A stretch of DNA of 17,806 nucleotides from positions 93,472 through 111,277 of the forward strand of contig DLGL01000078.1 of assembly GCA_002482685.1 (NCBI GenBank). The letters run 5' to 3'. The notes under the pieces were generated by a model. The model saw only the letters and a list, made by a program, of their open reading frames with translations, was not told where the DNA came from and searched no databases. Positions 6,869-12,909 of the stretch are shown piece after piece; positions within the stretch are counted from its first letter, which is position 1; the number at the start of each line of letters is the position of its first letter. The translations under genes and the position numbers were made by a program. This DNA is from Bacteriovoracaceae bacterium UBA7695 (GTDB lineage Bacteria; Bdellovibrionota; Bacteriovoracia; Bacteriovoracales; Bacteriovoracaceae).

Positions 6869-6982
6869 TTACTTCTTTTTAGAAGCTTTCTTAGTAGCTT
6901 TTTTTGCAACTTTCTTAGTTGCTTTCTTAGTTGCTTTCTTTGCTACTTTTTTAGTAGCTTTTTTTGCTGCTTTCTTAGCCAT
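6869..6982 (-). CDS. Lysine-rich repeat mini-protein, histone H1-like
   Basis: A 37-residue frame from ATG (6982) to TAA (6869), short enough for automatic callers to miss. The product is MAKKAAKKATKK then further four-residue units of the form [A/V][T/A/S]KK, ending ASKKK. It contains only Met, Ala, Lys, Thr, Val and Ser, and about half of the residues are Lys. This is the composition of the C-terminal tail of histone H1 and of bacterial H1-like DNA-binding proteins (Hc1/AlgP type), so DNA or RNA binding is a fair inference. GGGAGG stands correctly before the ATG, and a terminator follows 16 bases after the stop, so it is very likely a real gene. The DNA is a tandem 12-base repeat with runs of A, which could expand, contract or slip. 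No globular domain is present. Confidence 0.82.
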   Translation of the reverse strand: MAKKAAKKATKKVAKKATKKATKKVAKKATKKASKKK

Positions 6983-6983
6983 G

Positions 6984-7000
6984 ATTTCCTCCCAGGAAAT
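6984..7000 (-). promoter_or_regulatory. Perfect inverted repeat over the ribosome binding site of the lysine-rich gene
   Basis: In the minus-strand RNA AUUUCCU-GGG-AGGAAAU forms a perfect 7-base-pair hairpin with a 3-base loop, ending two bases before the AUG codon at 6982. The Shine-Dalgarno core GGGAGGA lies in the loop and 3' arm. The structure could lower or gate translation, or be a protein binding site. The repeat is seen directly; the regulatory role is inference. Confidence 0.6.
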
Positions 7001-7033
7001 AGTTGGTACAAGTAATTGACCTTTCTTATTTAA

Positions 7034-7062
7034 AGCTTAAACACAAATTCGATCTAACGCAA
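7034..7062 (-). promoter_or_regulatory. Weak candidate promoter for the lysine-rich gene, with upstream A tract
   Basis: On the minus strand TTGCGT (7062-7057) and TAAGCT (7039-7034) are 17 bases apart. Further upstream on that strand is a run of 12 A (7093-7082) within very AT-rich DNA, which could act as an UP element. The -10 match is poor, so the placement is tentative. Confidence 0.3.
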
Positions 7063-7122
7063 ATAAAAAATACATATTTTATTTTTTTTTTTTGATGGGC
7101 GGTTTGAGGAGTTTTTTTTGAA

Positions 7123-7172
7123 GACCCTCATCCACACATCTTTGAAAAACAAAAAGTGTATGAATGAGGATC
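7123..7172 (-). ncRNA. Long stem-loop in the 3' region of clpA mRNA
   Basis: Beginning 21 bases after the clpA stop, the minus-strand RNA can pair GATCCTCATTCATAC (7172-7158) with GTGTGGATGAGGGTC (7137-7123): 15 pairs, three of them G-U, around a 20-base loop that is rich in U. In the opposite-strand RNA the same three pairs would be A-C mismatches, so the fold suits the clpA transcript only. No U tract follows the stem, so it is not a classic terminator. It may protect the 3' end, serve as a processing site, or be a regulatory RNA; that is inference. Confidence 0.5.
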
Positions 7173-7192
7173 GGTTAGATCAGAAAAGATAT

Positions 7193-9532
7193 TTAGGAAA
7201 AAATGAAATCGAGCTCATCATTTTTGATATCAACGATGATTTTGCCTCCACCTTCAAGCTTTCCAAAAAGAATTTCATGGGCCAATGGCTTCTTGATTTT
7301 ATCATTTATGAGACGAGAAAGTGGTCTTGCACCTAGCTTATCATCATACCCGTTCTTGCTGATCCAGGCCTTGGTAGCTTCGGTCACTTCGAGCTCAACT
7401 TTTTTATCGATCAGCTGATTTTCAAGCTCCATAAGGAACTTATTGACCACCATTTCGATGTTTTTAGATCCCAATTTGTTAAAATTGATGATCGCATCGA
7501 GCCTATTTCGGAACTCAGGGGTGAAATAATTCTTAACGGCGGCATCCCTTTTAGTGGAATTTATTTCCCCTCCACGACTTCCGGACAGGCCAATTGAGCC
7601 CGCTTCCATCTCTTTTGCGCCTGCATTTGAGGTCATAATGAGGATTACATTTCTAAAATCGGATGAACGTCCGTTTGAATCCGCCAAAGATCCATGGTCC
7701 ATGACCTGCAAAAGGATGTTGAAAACATCGGGATGGGCCTTCTCGATCTCATCAAGGAGAAGAACCGAGTAGGGACTTTTGTGTATTGAGTCTGTCAAAA
7801 TTCCGCCTTGATCGAACCCAACATATCCGGGAGGAGCTCCGATCAATTTGGAGACAGTATGTTTCTCCATGTACTCTGACATATCGATTCGGATGAAGTT
7901 GATGCCCATGGTATGGGCCAATTGTTTGGCCAGCTCTGTTTTACCAACCCCGGTTGGGCCGGTGAACAGGAAGCTTGCTATGGGTTTGTCTGCATGGCCC
8001 AGGCCTGAGCGAGAAAGGATCAGGGCATTGGCAACCTTATCAACAGCATCGTCCTGACCATAGATCATTAATTTAAGATCCCGGTCCAGATAGCGTAGCT
8101 TCTCTTTTTCATTTACCGAGATGGACTTTTGAGGAATGCGGGCAATTTTGGAAATAATATGCTCAATATCTTCCATCGTGACTTCTGTCCCCTGCACACT
8201 ATTGGGTTTTAGTCGCATGTATGAGCCCACCTCATCAATCACATCAATGGCCTTATCTGGTAACCGGCGGTCCGTGACATGCTTATGGGCCAGCTCAACT
8301 GCGGCGCGGATGATATTTTCAGGATATTTAACCTGGTGATGGTCTTCAAACTTAGATTTAAGGCCCGAAAGGATAAGAACAGCGTCCTCAACAGTTGGTT
8401 CAAGAACGTCAACTTTTTGAAAACGACGGTTCAGGGCCTGGTCTTTCTCAAAATATTTACGGTATTCATCAAAAGTAGTGGATCCCATACACCGGATGGC
8501 ACCTTTTGATAAGGCAGGCTTAAGCAGGTTTGAAGCATCTAAACTTCCTCCGGAAGTAGCACCGGCACCGATGATAGTATGAATTTCATCGATAAAGAGG
8601 ATGGATCCCCCATCTTCATTAATTTTTTCCAGGGCCTGTAGCACTAACTTCAATCGCTCTTCAAAATCTCCACGGAATTTTGTCCCGGCAAGAAGTGAGG
8701 CCATATCCAGACTATAAACAGTGGTTTTGGCCAGAAGACTTGGCACTTTGTTTTCAACTATGGCCTTAGCAAGTCCTTCAGCGATGGCGGTCTTACCTAC
8801 TCCGGAGTCCCCCACCAGAATGGGGTTATTTTTTCTGCGGCGGCAGAGGATCTGAATAATTCGCTGGATTTCATCTTCACGACCAATGATGGGATCAATC
8901 TTACCAAGTTTGGCCTGCTCATTGAGGTTGACGGTGTATTCGGCGAGGGCCTTCTCAAATTTCTCTTCTTTCCGGAAGGTTTCCTGAGTTGGCTCTCCAT
9001 TTAATTCTTCGTCTGTGCGGTTAACAGGCTTATCTACTGAGTGGGAGATTTTTTCCACCACATCAATCCGGGTCACCCCTTGCTGCTCCAAAAAGTAAGT
9101 GGCATGGGATTCCTTCTCGCTGAACATAGCAACCAGGATATTTATAGCATTGATAGATTTCTTTCCAGAACTTTGGATGTGAATAGCGGCCCTTTGAATG
9201 ACCCTCTGAAGACTGAGCGAAATTTCCGGTTGATAAAAAATCCCGTTCTCACGCGCAATTTCACGCAACTGATCATTCCCAAATTGCTTTCTATTTAGAT
9301 CCTGGATTTCTTCTTCACTCAGGAGCGAGAAATTTGAATCTTCATTTAAAAACTTCGTAAGTTCTGTTTTAAGTTCAGGAAGACTGGCCCCACAATCACT
9401 TAAAACTTCAGAAACGGTCTCATCTTCCATCATGGCCAGAAGAACGTTCTCCAGAGTTAAAAACTCGTGGCGCTTTTCATTAGCTCGTTTAATTGCTTTG
9501 TTTAAAATTTGTTCTAACTTTTGGCTTATCAT
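7193..9532 (-). CDS. clpA: ATP-dependent Clp protease ATP-binding subunit ClpA
   Basis: ClpA is the Hsp100 unfoldase that feeds substrates into the ClpP peptidase. The 779-residue protein has the Clp N domain (1-145), the D1 AAA+ module with Walker A GDSGVGKT (241-248) and Walker B ILFIDEIH (311-318), and the D2 module with Walker A GPTGVGKT (525-532), pore loop GYVG (569-572) and Walker B LLLDEIEKAH (591-600). The ClpP-docking IGL tripeptide is present at 647-649, and there is no ClpB-type coiled-coil middle domain, so this is ClpA and not ClpB or ClpC. GAGG precedes the ATG. It follows clpS by 81 bases, which contain a TATAAT box that may give it a separate promoter. clpP is not in the window. 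Very secure. Confidence 0.97.
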   Translation of the reverse strand: MISQKLEQILNKAIKRANEKRHEFLTLENVLLAMMEDETVSEVLSDCGASLPELKTELTKFLNEDSNFSLLSEEEIQDLNRKQFGNDQLREIARENGIFYQPEISLSLQRVIQRAAIHIQSSGKKSINAINILVAMFSEKESHATYFLEQQGVTRIDVVEKISHSVDKPVNRTDEELNGEPTQETFRKEEKFEKALAEYTVNLNEQAKLGKIDPIIGREDEIQRIIQILCRRRKNNPILVGDSGVGKTAIAEGLAKAIVENKVPSLLAKTTVYSLDMASLLAGTKFRGDFEERLKLVLQALEKINEDGGSILFIDEIHTIIGAGATSGGSLDASNLLKPALSKGAIRCMGSTTFDEYRKYFEKDQALNRRFQKVDVLEPTVEDAVLILSGLKSKFEDHHQVKYPENIIRAAVELAHKHVTDRRLPDKAIDVIDEVGSYMRLKPNSVQGTEVTMEDIEHIISKIARIPQKSISVNEKEKLRYLDRDLKLMIYGQDDAVDKVANALILSRSGLGHADKPIASFLFTGPTGVGKTELAKQLAHTMGINFIRIDMSEYMEKHTVSKLIGAPPGYVGFDQGGILTDSIHKSPYSVLLLDEIEKAHPDVFNILLQVMDHGSLADSNGRSSDFRNVILIMTSNAGAKEMEAGSIGLSGSRGGEINSTKRDAAVKNYFTPEFRNRLDAIINFNKLGSKNIEMVVNKFLMELENQLIDKKVELEVTEATKAWISKNGYDDKLGARPLSRLINDKIKKPLAHEILFGKLEGGGKIIVDIKNDELDFIFS

Positions 9533-9552
9533 TGGTGACCTCGCATTCTTCT

Positions 9553-9558
9553 ATTATA
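9553..9558 (-). promoter_or_regulatory. Perfect TATAAT -10 box in front of clpA
   Basis: On the minus strand TATAAT (9558-9553) stands between clpS and clpA, with TTTTCA 18 bases upstream as the only -35 candidate. It is flanked by CTTCT and AGAAG, forming a small inverted repeat. Transcription would start near 9546, giving a leader of about 14 bases with the GAGG site. This would let clpA be made without ClpS. Confidence 0.45.
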
Positions 9559-9613
9559 CAGAAGTTGGGTTCAAAATGAAAAAAGGCAAGGTTAAGTAAG
9601 AAGATTGTTGAGA

Positions 9614-9934
9614 TTATTCTGATTCAGTCGGCTCAGTACTACACCGTAATGGGTGACCATTATCCCGGGCAAATTTCATGACTTTAGCCACTTTAGATTC
9701 AGCTACTTCAAAGGTGTACACACCGCAAACACCAAAACCACGCTGATGAACAGCAAGCATGATGTCCTGCGCATCCTGGTAGGATTTACTAAAATATTTT
9801 TGTAGAACTAAGATGACAAATTCCATAGTTGTATAGTCATCATTATGCATAAGAACCTTATACATACGCGGGGGCTGTAGCTTCTGCTTGGTAGCGGTGC
9901 CAGATTGTTCTTCTCTATCAGTTTCTGCAGACAT
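9614..9934 (-). CDS. clpS: ClpS adaptor protein of the N-end rule pathway
   Basis: ClpS binds the N domain of ClpA and delivers proteins with destabilising N-terminal residues (Leu, Phe, Tyr, Trp) to ClpAP. The 106-residue protein has the N-degron pocket residues Asn31, Asp32 and Asp33 in HNDDYTTMEFV, the gatekeeper Met37 and His63 in AVHQRGFGVCG, all offset by three from E. coli ClpS. The flexible N-terminal tail (1-22), needed to engage the ClpA pore, is present. It lies directly upstream of clpA, the usual order. There is no clear ribosome binding site before its ATG at 9934, which is odd beside such well-marked neighbours; the start is nonetheless the natural one for length. Confidence 0.96.
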   Translation of the reverse strand: MSAETDREEQSGTATKQKLQPPRMYKVLMHNDDYTTMEFVILVLQKYFSKSYQDAQDIMLAVHQRGFGVCGVYTFEVAESKVAKVMKFARDNGHPLRCSTEPTESE

Positions 9935-9981
9935 AATATTAAGAAGAATGCATCAATTCAGAATGAAAGGCAATACTCGCA

Positions 9982-10938
9982 ATGGATTCAACCCCCTTCA
10001 AAAACCGACTGCAAAAAAATTACAAAAAGCTCAAAACATACCTGCAAAAAAACGGAATAGAAGCCTATAGAATTTATAATAAAGACATTCCTGAATATCC
10101 ATACCAGATCGATTTGTATGGGACCGATGCCGTCATCTATGAGCAAGGCAAAAGATTAACTGAAGAAGATGAGCCCATCCGGATTCAACATCAAAAGGAT
10201 ATTGAAGTCGCTATTGCAGAAGTCTTTAATATTCATCCTGACCGTCAGCATTTCAAAATCCGTCAGAAACAAAAGGGGAATGAACAGTACAAACCTCTTG
10301 CCCCTGGTTCTGATGAATATTATGTAGTCACTGAAGGGCCTTTTAAATTCTGGGTGAATCTGGAAAGATACCTGGACACAGGTTTATTTCTGGATCATCG
10401 TCCTCTAAGACAGTTTTTACTCAATAACTGTGAGGGTAAAAAAGTCCTCAACCTCTTCTCTTATACATGCTCACTTAGTGTTGCGGCCGCCAAGGGCGGT
10501 GCCACCGTGGCCTCAATTGACATGTCCCGCACATATCTTGATTGGGGCATGCAAAATTTCGTGCTTAACGATCTGGATCCGGATCAACATAAATTTGTTC
10601 AGGCGGATGTTTTAAAAGAACTGGTCATCATGATTGAGGCGGGAGTGAAATTTGATACTATCCTCCTGGATCCTCCTAGTTTTTCAAACTCTAAAAGAAT
10701 GGAAGATGATCTGGATATCGAACGGGATCATCCCATCCTTATCCGCGACTGTATGAAACTCCTCAAAGATGACGGAACTTTGTACTTCTCTACCAATAAA
10801 AGAAAATTTGAACTTCACCGAATTGTAGCTTCTCAGTATGAATGTAAAGAAATCTCACAGTGGACCATCCCTCAGGATTTTCACCAGTCTTATATCCATC
10901 AAGCCTTCACTTTAAAGAAGAAAGCACCACACACATAA
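9982..10938 (+). CDS. Stand-alone RlmK-type 23S rRNA methyltransferase
   Basis: The 318-residue protein matches the C-terminal half of E. coli RlmL/RlmKL, which makes m7G2069 in 23S rRNA. Shared landmarks: FKNRLQKNYKKL at the start, IPEYPYQIDLY (36-46), WVNLERYLDTGLFLDHR (124-140), SAM motif NLFSYT (157-162), DMSRTYLDW (180-188), QADV (207-210) and LDPPSFSNSKRM (229-240). The THUMP domain and the RlmL (m2G2445) half found in the E. coli fusion are absent, so the two activities are separate genes here or only one is present. It is divergent from clpS with 47 bases between. AAAGG stands 11 bases before the ATG, slightly far. The related family RlmI (m5C1962) is the main alternative, but the SNSKRM and DHR motifs favour RlmK. 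Confidence 0.88.
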   Translation: MDSTPFKNRLQKNYKKLKTYLQKNGIEAYRIYNKDIPEYPYQIDLYGTDAVIYEQGKRLTEEDEPIRIQHQKDIEVAIAEVFNIHPDRQHFKIRQKQKGNEQYKPLAPGSDEYYVVTEGPFKFWVNLERYLDTGLFLDHRPLRQFLLNNCEGKKVLNLFSYTCSLSVAAAKGGATVASIDMSRTYLDWGMQNFVLNDLDPDQHKFVQADVLKELVIMIEAGVKFDTILLDPPSFSNSKRMEDDLDIERDHPILIRDCMKLLKDDGTLYFSTNKRKFELHRIVASQYECKEISQWTIPQDFHQSYIHQAFTLKKKAPHT

Positions 10939-11132
10939 GAAGGACTTATAACTATTATTAATTACTCTTATAACAAAGTCTTACCTCAATCTCTTTCGCG
11001 TCACCATAACTAACTGTAACCATAGACATAACTCGCTGCCGGAGTAATAAGTAACCGTTTTTTGGCCAGTATTGACCAATTGACCCAAGGGTTGATAGAA
11101 CCCCGTAACAGTAGTTCTAACTAGGGGAAAAA
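10939..11132 (+). promoter_or_regulatory. Leader region with direct repeats before an exported protein gene
   Basis: This 194-base gap holds no gene. CTTATAAC occurs at 10945-10952 and 10967-10974, a spacing of 22 bases (two helical turns). ATTGACCA-ATTGACCC (11071-11086) is an 8-base tandem repeat that gives two overlapping -35-like TTGACC boxes; TAGAAC at 11096 is a weak -10 at 18 bases from the first. CCCC (11101-11104) could pair with the GGGG Shine-Dalgarno at 11123-11126. I see no convincing terminator for the preceding rlmK-type gene. Confidence 0.4.
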
Positions 11133-11795
11133 ATGAAAAAACTAATAGTATCTCTCTCGCTTCTCGTTTTAGCTGGAAATGTTATGGCCAGTGATCTGGT
11201 AGTAAAGACAGTCGAGAATAAGCTTCCTGTAGAATACAAGCTCAATGAAAATGGAGTAGCTCAAAATGAACCAAAATATAATGTCGGTGAGATTATCGCT
11301 ACCGCCAGCAGCGTCGTTGCACTAGGTGAGCAGGTTTACACTCTTTTACAAAGAGGAAAACCAAATATCACAACTGATTTCGCTCCGATTTCAATTGTTC
11401 CAAAAGATCCCATTTCTAAAATGCCAGTAGAACTATTTGATATGGACGATTGCTCTCGCCCGGTAAAAAAATCGTATACGACTACAATGTCCACGGCCGG
11501 TGTTCAGGTTGTGAAGTTTCAGTACATCGTGAGCTTTGTATATAACTGCTCAGTTGATGGTGTCGGAAAATATATTCAAGCAGCTTTCATTCAGCCGGGT
11601 ACTGTAAATGTTGGCTACGGTTGGGATGTAGATGCTACGATGAAACTTTCTGGAATGATGAATCACGGTAAAAGAGCTGATCCAGTGGTAGGTGCCCTTT
11701 TAACTATTAAATACTCAATCAAATCTTGGAGAACCGCTCTTGAAAAGAATGAAACTTTTCACATCACAGGTGCTGGTTTGATCGAGAAATACTAA
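11133..11795 (+). CDS. Exported protein of unknown function, 220 residues
   Basis: The start is an ATG with AGGGG seven bases upstream. A standard signal peptide occupies residues 1-19 (KK, then LIVSLSLLVLAG, cleaved after VMA). The mature protein of about 200 residues has two cysteines, in DMDDCSRPVKK and VYNCSVDG, likely to pair after export. Much of the rest alternates polar and hydrophobic residues (for example VQVVKFQYIVSFVYN), suggesting beta structure, and it has no lipobox or second membrane segment. I do not recognise a family. It is followed by a good terminator and preceded by a gap with direct repeats, so it is probably a single-gene unit. It opens a row of three exported proteins of unknown role. 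Confidence 0.83.
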   Translation: MKKLIVSLSLLVLAGNVMASDLVVKTVENKLPVEYKLNENGVAQNEPKYNVGEIIATASSVVALGEQVYTLLQRGKPNITTDFAPISIVPKDPISKMPVELFDMDDCSRPVKKSYTTTMSTAGVQVVKFQYIVSFVYNCSVDGVGKYIQAAFIQPGTVNVGYGWDVDATMKLSGMMNHGKRADPVVGALLTIKYSIKSWRTALEKNETFHITGAGLIEKY

Positions 11796-11822
11796 TAAGC
11801 TTCTAAAATCATTATAAAAAAT

Positions 11823-11858
11823 AAGGTCTGGGGAGATATCTCTCCAGGCTTTTTTTTC
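11823..11858 (+). terminator. Rho-independent terminator
   Basis: CTGGGGAGA (11828-11836) pairs with TCTCTCCAG (11839-11847) with one G-U, centred on GATATC, and is followed by GGC and a run of T (11850-11857). It ends the transcript of the 220-residue exported protein. Confidence 0.88.
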
Positions 11859-11922
11859 GTCAATTTCTTAGACACCCCCGGTTATTCGTACACTAAGACT
11901 CCCCTCATATGGCATCCCAGGC

Positions 11923-11928
11923 GATAAT
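11923..11928 (+). promoter_or_regulatory. GATAAT box seven bases before an ATG; possible leaderless start
   Basis: GATAAT (11923-11928) ends six bases before the ATG at 11935, so a transcript made from it would begin at or next to the start codon. GGAG (11930-11933) is only one base from the ATG, too close for a normal ribosome binding site. No good -35 is visible. Confidence 0.3.
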
Positions 11929-11934
11929 CGGAGT

Positions 11935-12273
11935 ATGAAAACCACTATCATTTTAGCTTTCCTCTTAGTTTCAACTCTTTCTCACGCAGCGAAGTTTGAG
12001 TGCGAAGTCCCTTACACTGAGACCAAGGTAAATTTAAAAAAATTCAAATCCACTCTTATATCCAAAAGTGAAGAATCCACAATCATGCTTAAAGTAAGAG
12101 CGAGAGATGTAGATCAGGCAAGAACCAAGGCGATTGATAAGTGTGTGAAAGAGGCAGTAATACTTACCGTCTCAGCTGGCGACAACATAGCGACGAGAAC
12201 CTTTAAAGGGTGTGATTTACCGAAAAATATCCGCACTCAGGACAAGGGCGAAATAACTTGTCGGGAGATTTAG
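11935..12273 (+). CDS. Exported four-cysteine protein, first of a tandem paralogue pair
   Basis: The 112-residue product has a signal peptide (1-18, cleaved after SHA) and a mature part that opens AKFEC. Cysteines lie at 23, 70, 93 and 109. It aligns along its whole length with the next gene: AKF[ED]C, LKVRA followed by AR.K.I..C.K, then GC[DN]L.KN, D.GEI.C.EI. All four cysteines are conserved, so two disulfides are likely in the periplasm or outside the cell. The mature protein is rich in Lys, Arg and Thr. No known family is evident. The spacing from ATG to the GGAG upstream is too short, and the message may be leaderless. The pair lies between ordinary housekeeping genes, with no mobile element nearby. 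Confidence 0.82.
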   Translation: MKTTIILAFLLVSTLSHAAKFECEVPYTETKVNLKKFKSTLISKSEESTIMLKVRARDVDQARTKAIDKCVKEAVILTVSAGDNIATRTFKGCDLPKNIRTQDKGEITCREI

Positions 12274-12278
12274 TGCAC

Positions 12279-12315
12279 GCAAGATGGAATAGCTTTATGA
12301 ACATTCGTTTCTTGC
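12279..12315. repeat. Inverted repeat after the first four-cysteine gene
   Basis: GCAAGA (12279-12284) and TCTTGC (12310-12315) are inverted around 25 bases just after the stop codon. It may help end or stabilise the transcript, but there is no T tract. Confidence 0.25.
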
Positions 12316-12400
12316 TCAATTCCTTCCACCATTTGGGGCATAGACCTGACACTTGGCCAGAGCTTTGATGTCTCTTAATCATGAATCCTATAGGTTAAGA

Positions 12401-12429
12401 GGTCAACACTGACCAATACTTAAACAGTG
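12401..12429. repeat. Overlapping inverted repeats before the second four-cysteine gene
   Basis: GGTCA-ACAC-TGACC (12401-12414) overlaps CACTG (12407-12411)...CAGTG (12425-12429). They lie in the 229-base gap between the paralogues, upstream of a GATAAT box (12475-12480), and could be an operator. TGACCAAT also occurs before the 220-residue exported protein gene (11073-11080). Confidence 0.3.
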
Positions 12430-12502
12430 GTTTGTTAATAATTCAGGCCTTCTCATGGACCCCTCAATTTCAGAGATAATGACGAAAATCAAAGGAAAAT
12501 TT

Positions 12503-12853
12503 ATGAAATCAGTTATAGTGCTTTCACTTTTTTTAATATCTTCTGTCGCATTCGCAGCTAAGTTTGATTGTGTAGCACCTTTTAAAGTTTCCTTTACACA
12601 AACCTCTTTAAAAGATGGAAAATACCTCAAAGAGATTATAGCAGAAGATGAGACGAGCTACTTTTTGAAAGTCCGTGCTGATTCTAAAGAACTCGCCCGA
12701 TTAAAAGTTATCCGAGAATGTAGAAAAATTTCATTCGAGGAAACCTCTGCTGCAGGTTCTTTGTTTTTTCACCACTCAGAGGGCTGCAATCTTTCTAAGA
12801 ATGTCATAATCGAAGACAATGGTGAAATTATCTGTACTGAAATCAAAAAATAG
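12503..12853 (+). CDS. Exported four-cysteine protein, second of the pair
   Basis: The start is set at 12503 because AAAGGAAAA sits correctly before it and the product then begins with a clean signal peptide (1-18, cleaved after AFA). An in-frame ATG at 12455 would put 16 polar residues in front of that signal. The 116-residue protein matches its upstream neighbour in length, in the AKFDC start and in four cysteines at 23, 73, 95 and 111, with nearly equal spacing. The match is clear but the sequences have diverged a good deal, so the duplication is not recent. A GATAAT box at 12475-12480 is a possible -10. It has no terminator of its own beyond the hairpin shared with rpsA. Function unknown. 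Confidence 0.82.
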   Translation: MKSVIVLSLFLISSVAFAAKFDCVAPFKVSFTQTSLKDGKYLKEIIAEDETSYFLKVRADSKELARLKVIRECRKISFEETSAAGSLFFHHSEGCNLSKNVIIEDNGEIICTEIKK

Positions 12854-12884
12854 ATAAAAAAAAGGGCCCGCATAAAGCGGGCCC
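12854..12884 (-). terminator. Terminator of rpsA
   Basis: GGGCCCGC (12864-12871), loop ATAAA, GCGGGCCC (12877-12884). On the minus strand the stem is followed by a run of eight T, making a strong rho-independent terminator for rpsA. On the plus strand no T tract follows, so it would stop the four-cysteine gene transcript poorly. Confidence 0.9.
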
Positions 12885-12909
12885 CATGTATCAAACTAAT
12901 TCTTGAGAA

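Noticed and set aside
6764..7015. Plus-strand frame rich in Phe, Cys, Leu and Ser across the end of the MFS gene
   Set aside because: It is the reverse complement of the lysine-repeat gene and its terminator. The Lys codons read backwards give Phe, and there is no ribosome site.
7118..7336. Plus-strand frame of 72 codons overlapping the 3' end of clpA
   Set aside because: It lies antisense to a conserved part of clpA, crosses the stem-loop and has no ribosome site or familiar protein pattern.
11901..12480. CCCCTCA followed by GATAAT before both four-cysteine genes, as a shared promoter type
   Set aside because: The distance between the two elements differs (22 and 15 bases), so a common promoter is not supported.
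12403..12630. Minus-strand frame opposite the second four-cysteine gene
   Set aside because: The plus-strand gene has a signal peptide, a ribosome site and a paralogue; the minus frame has none of these.
12864..12884. Hairpin as a terminator for the plus-strand four-cysteine gene
   Set aside because: Only the minus strand has a T tract after the stem, so it fits rpsA and not the plus-strand gene.
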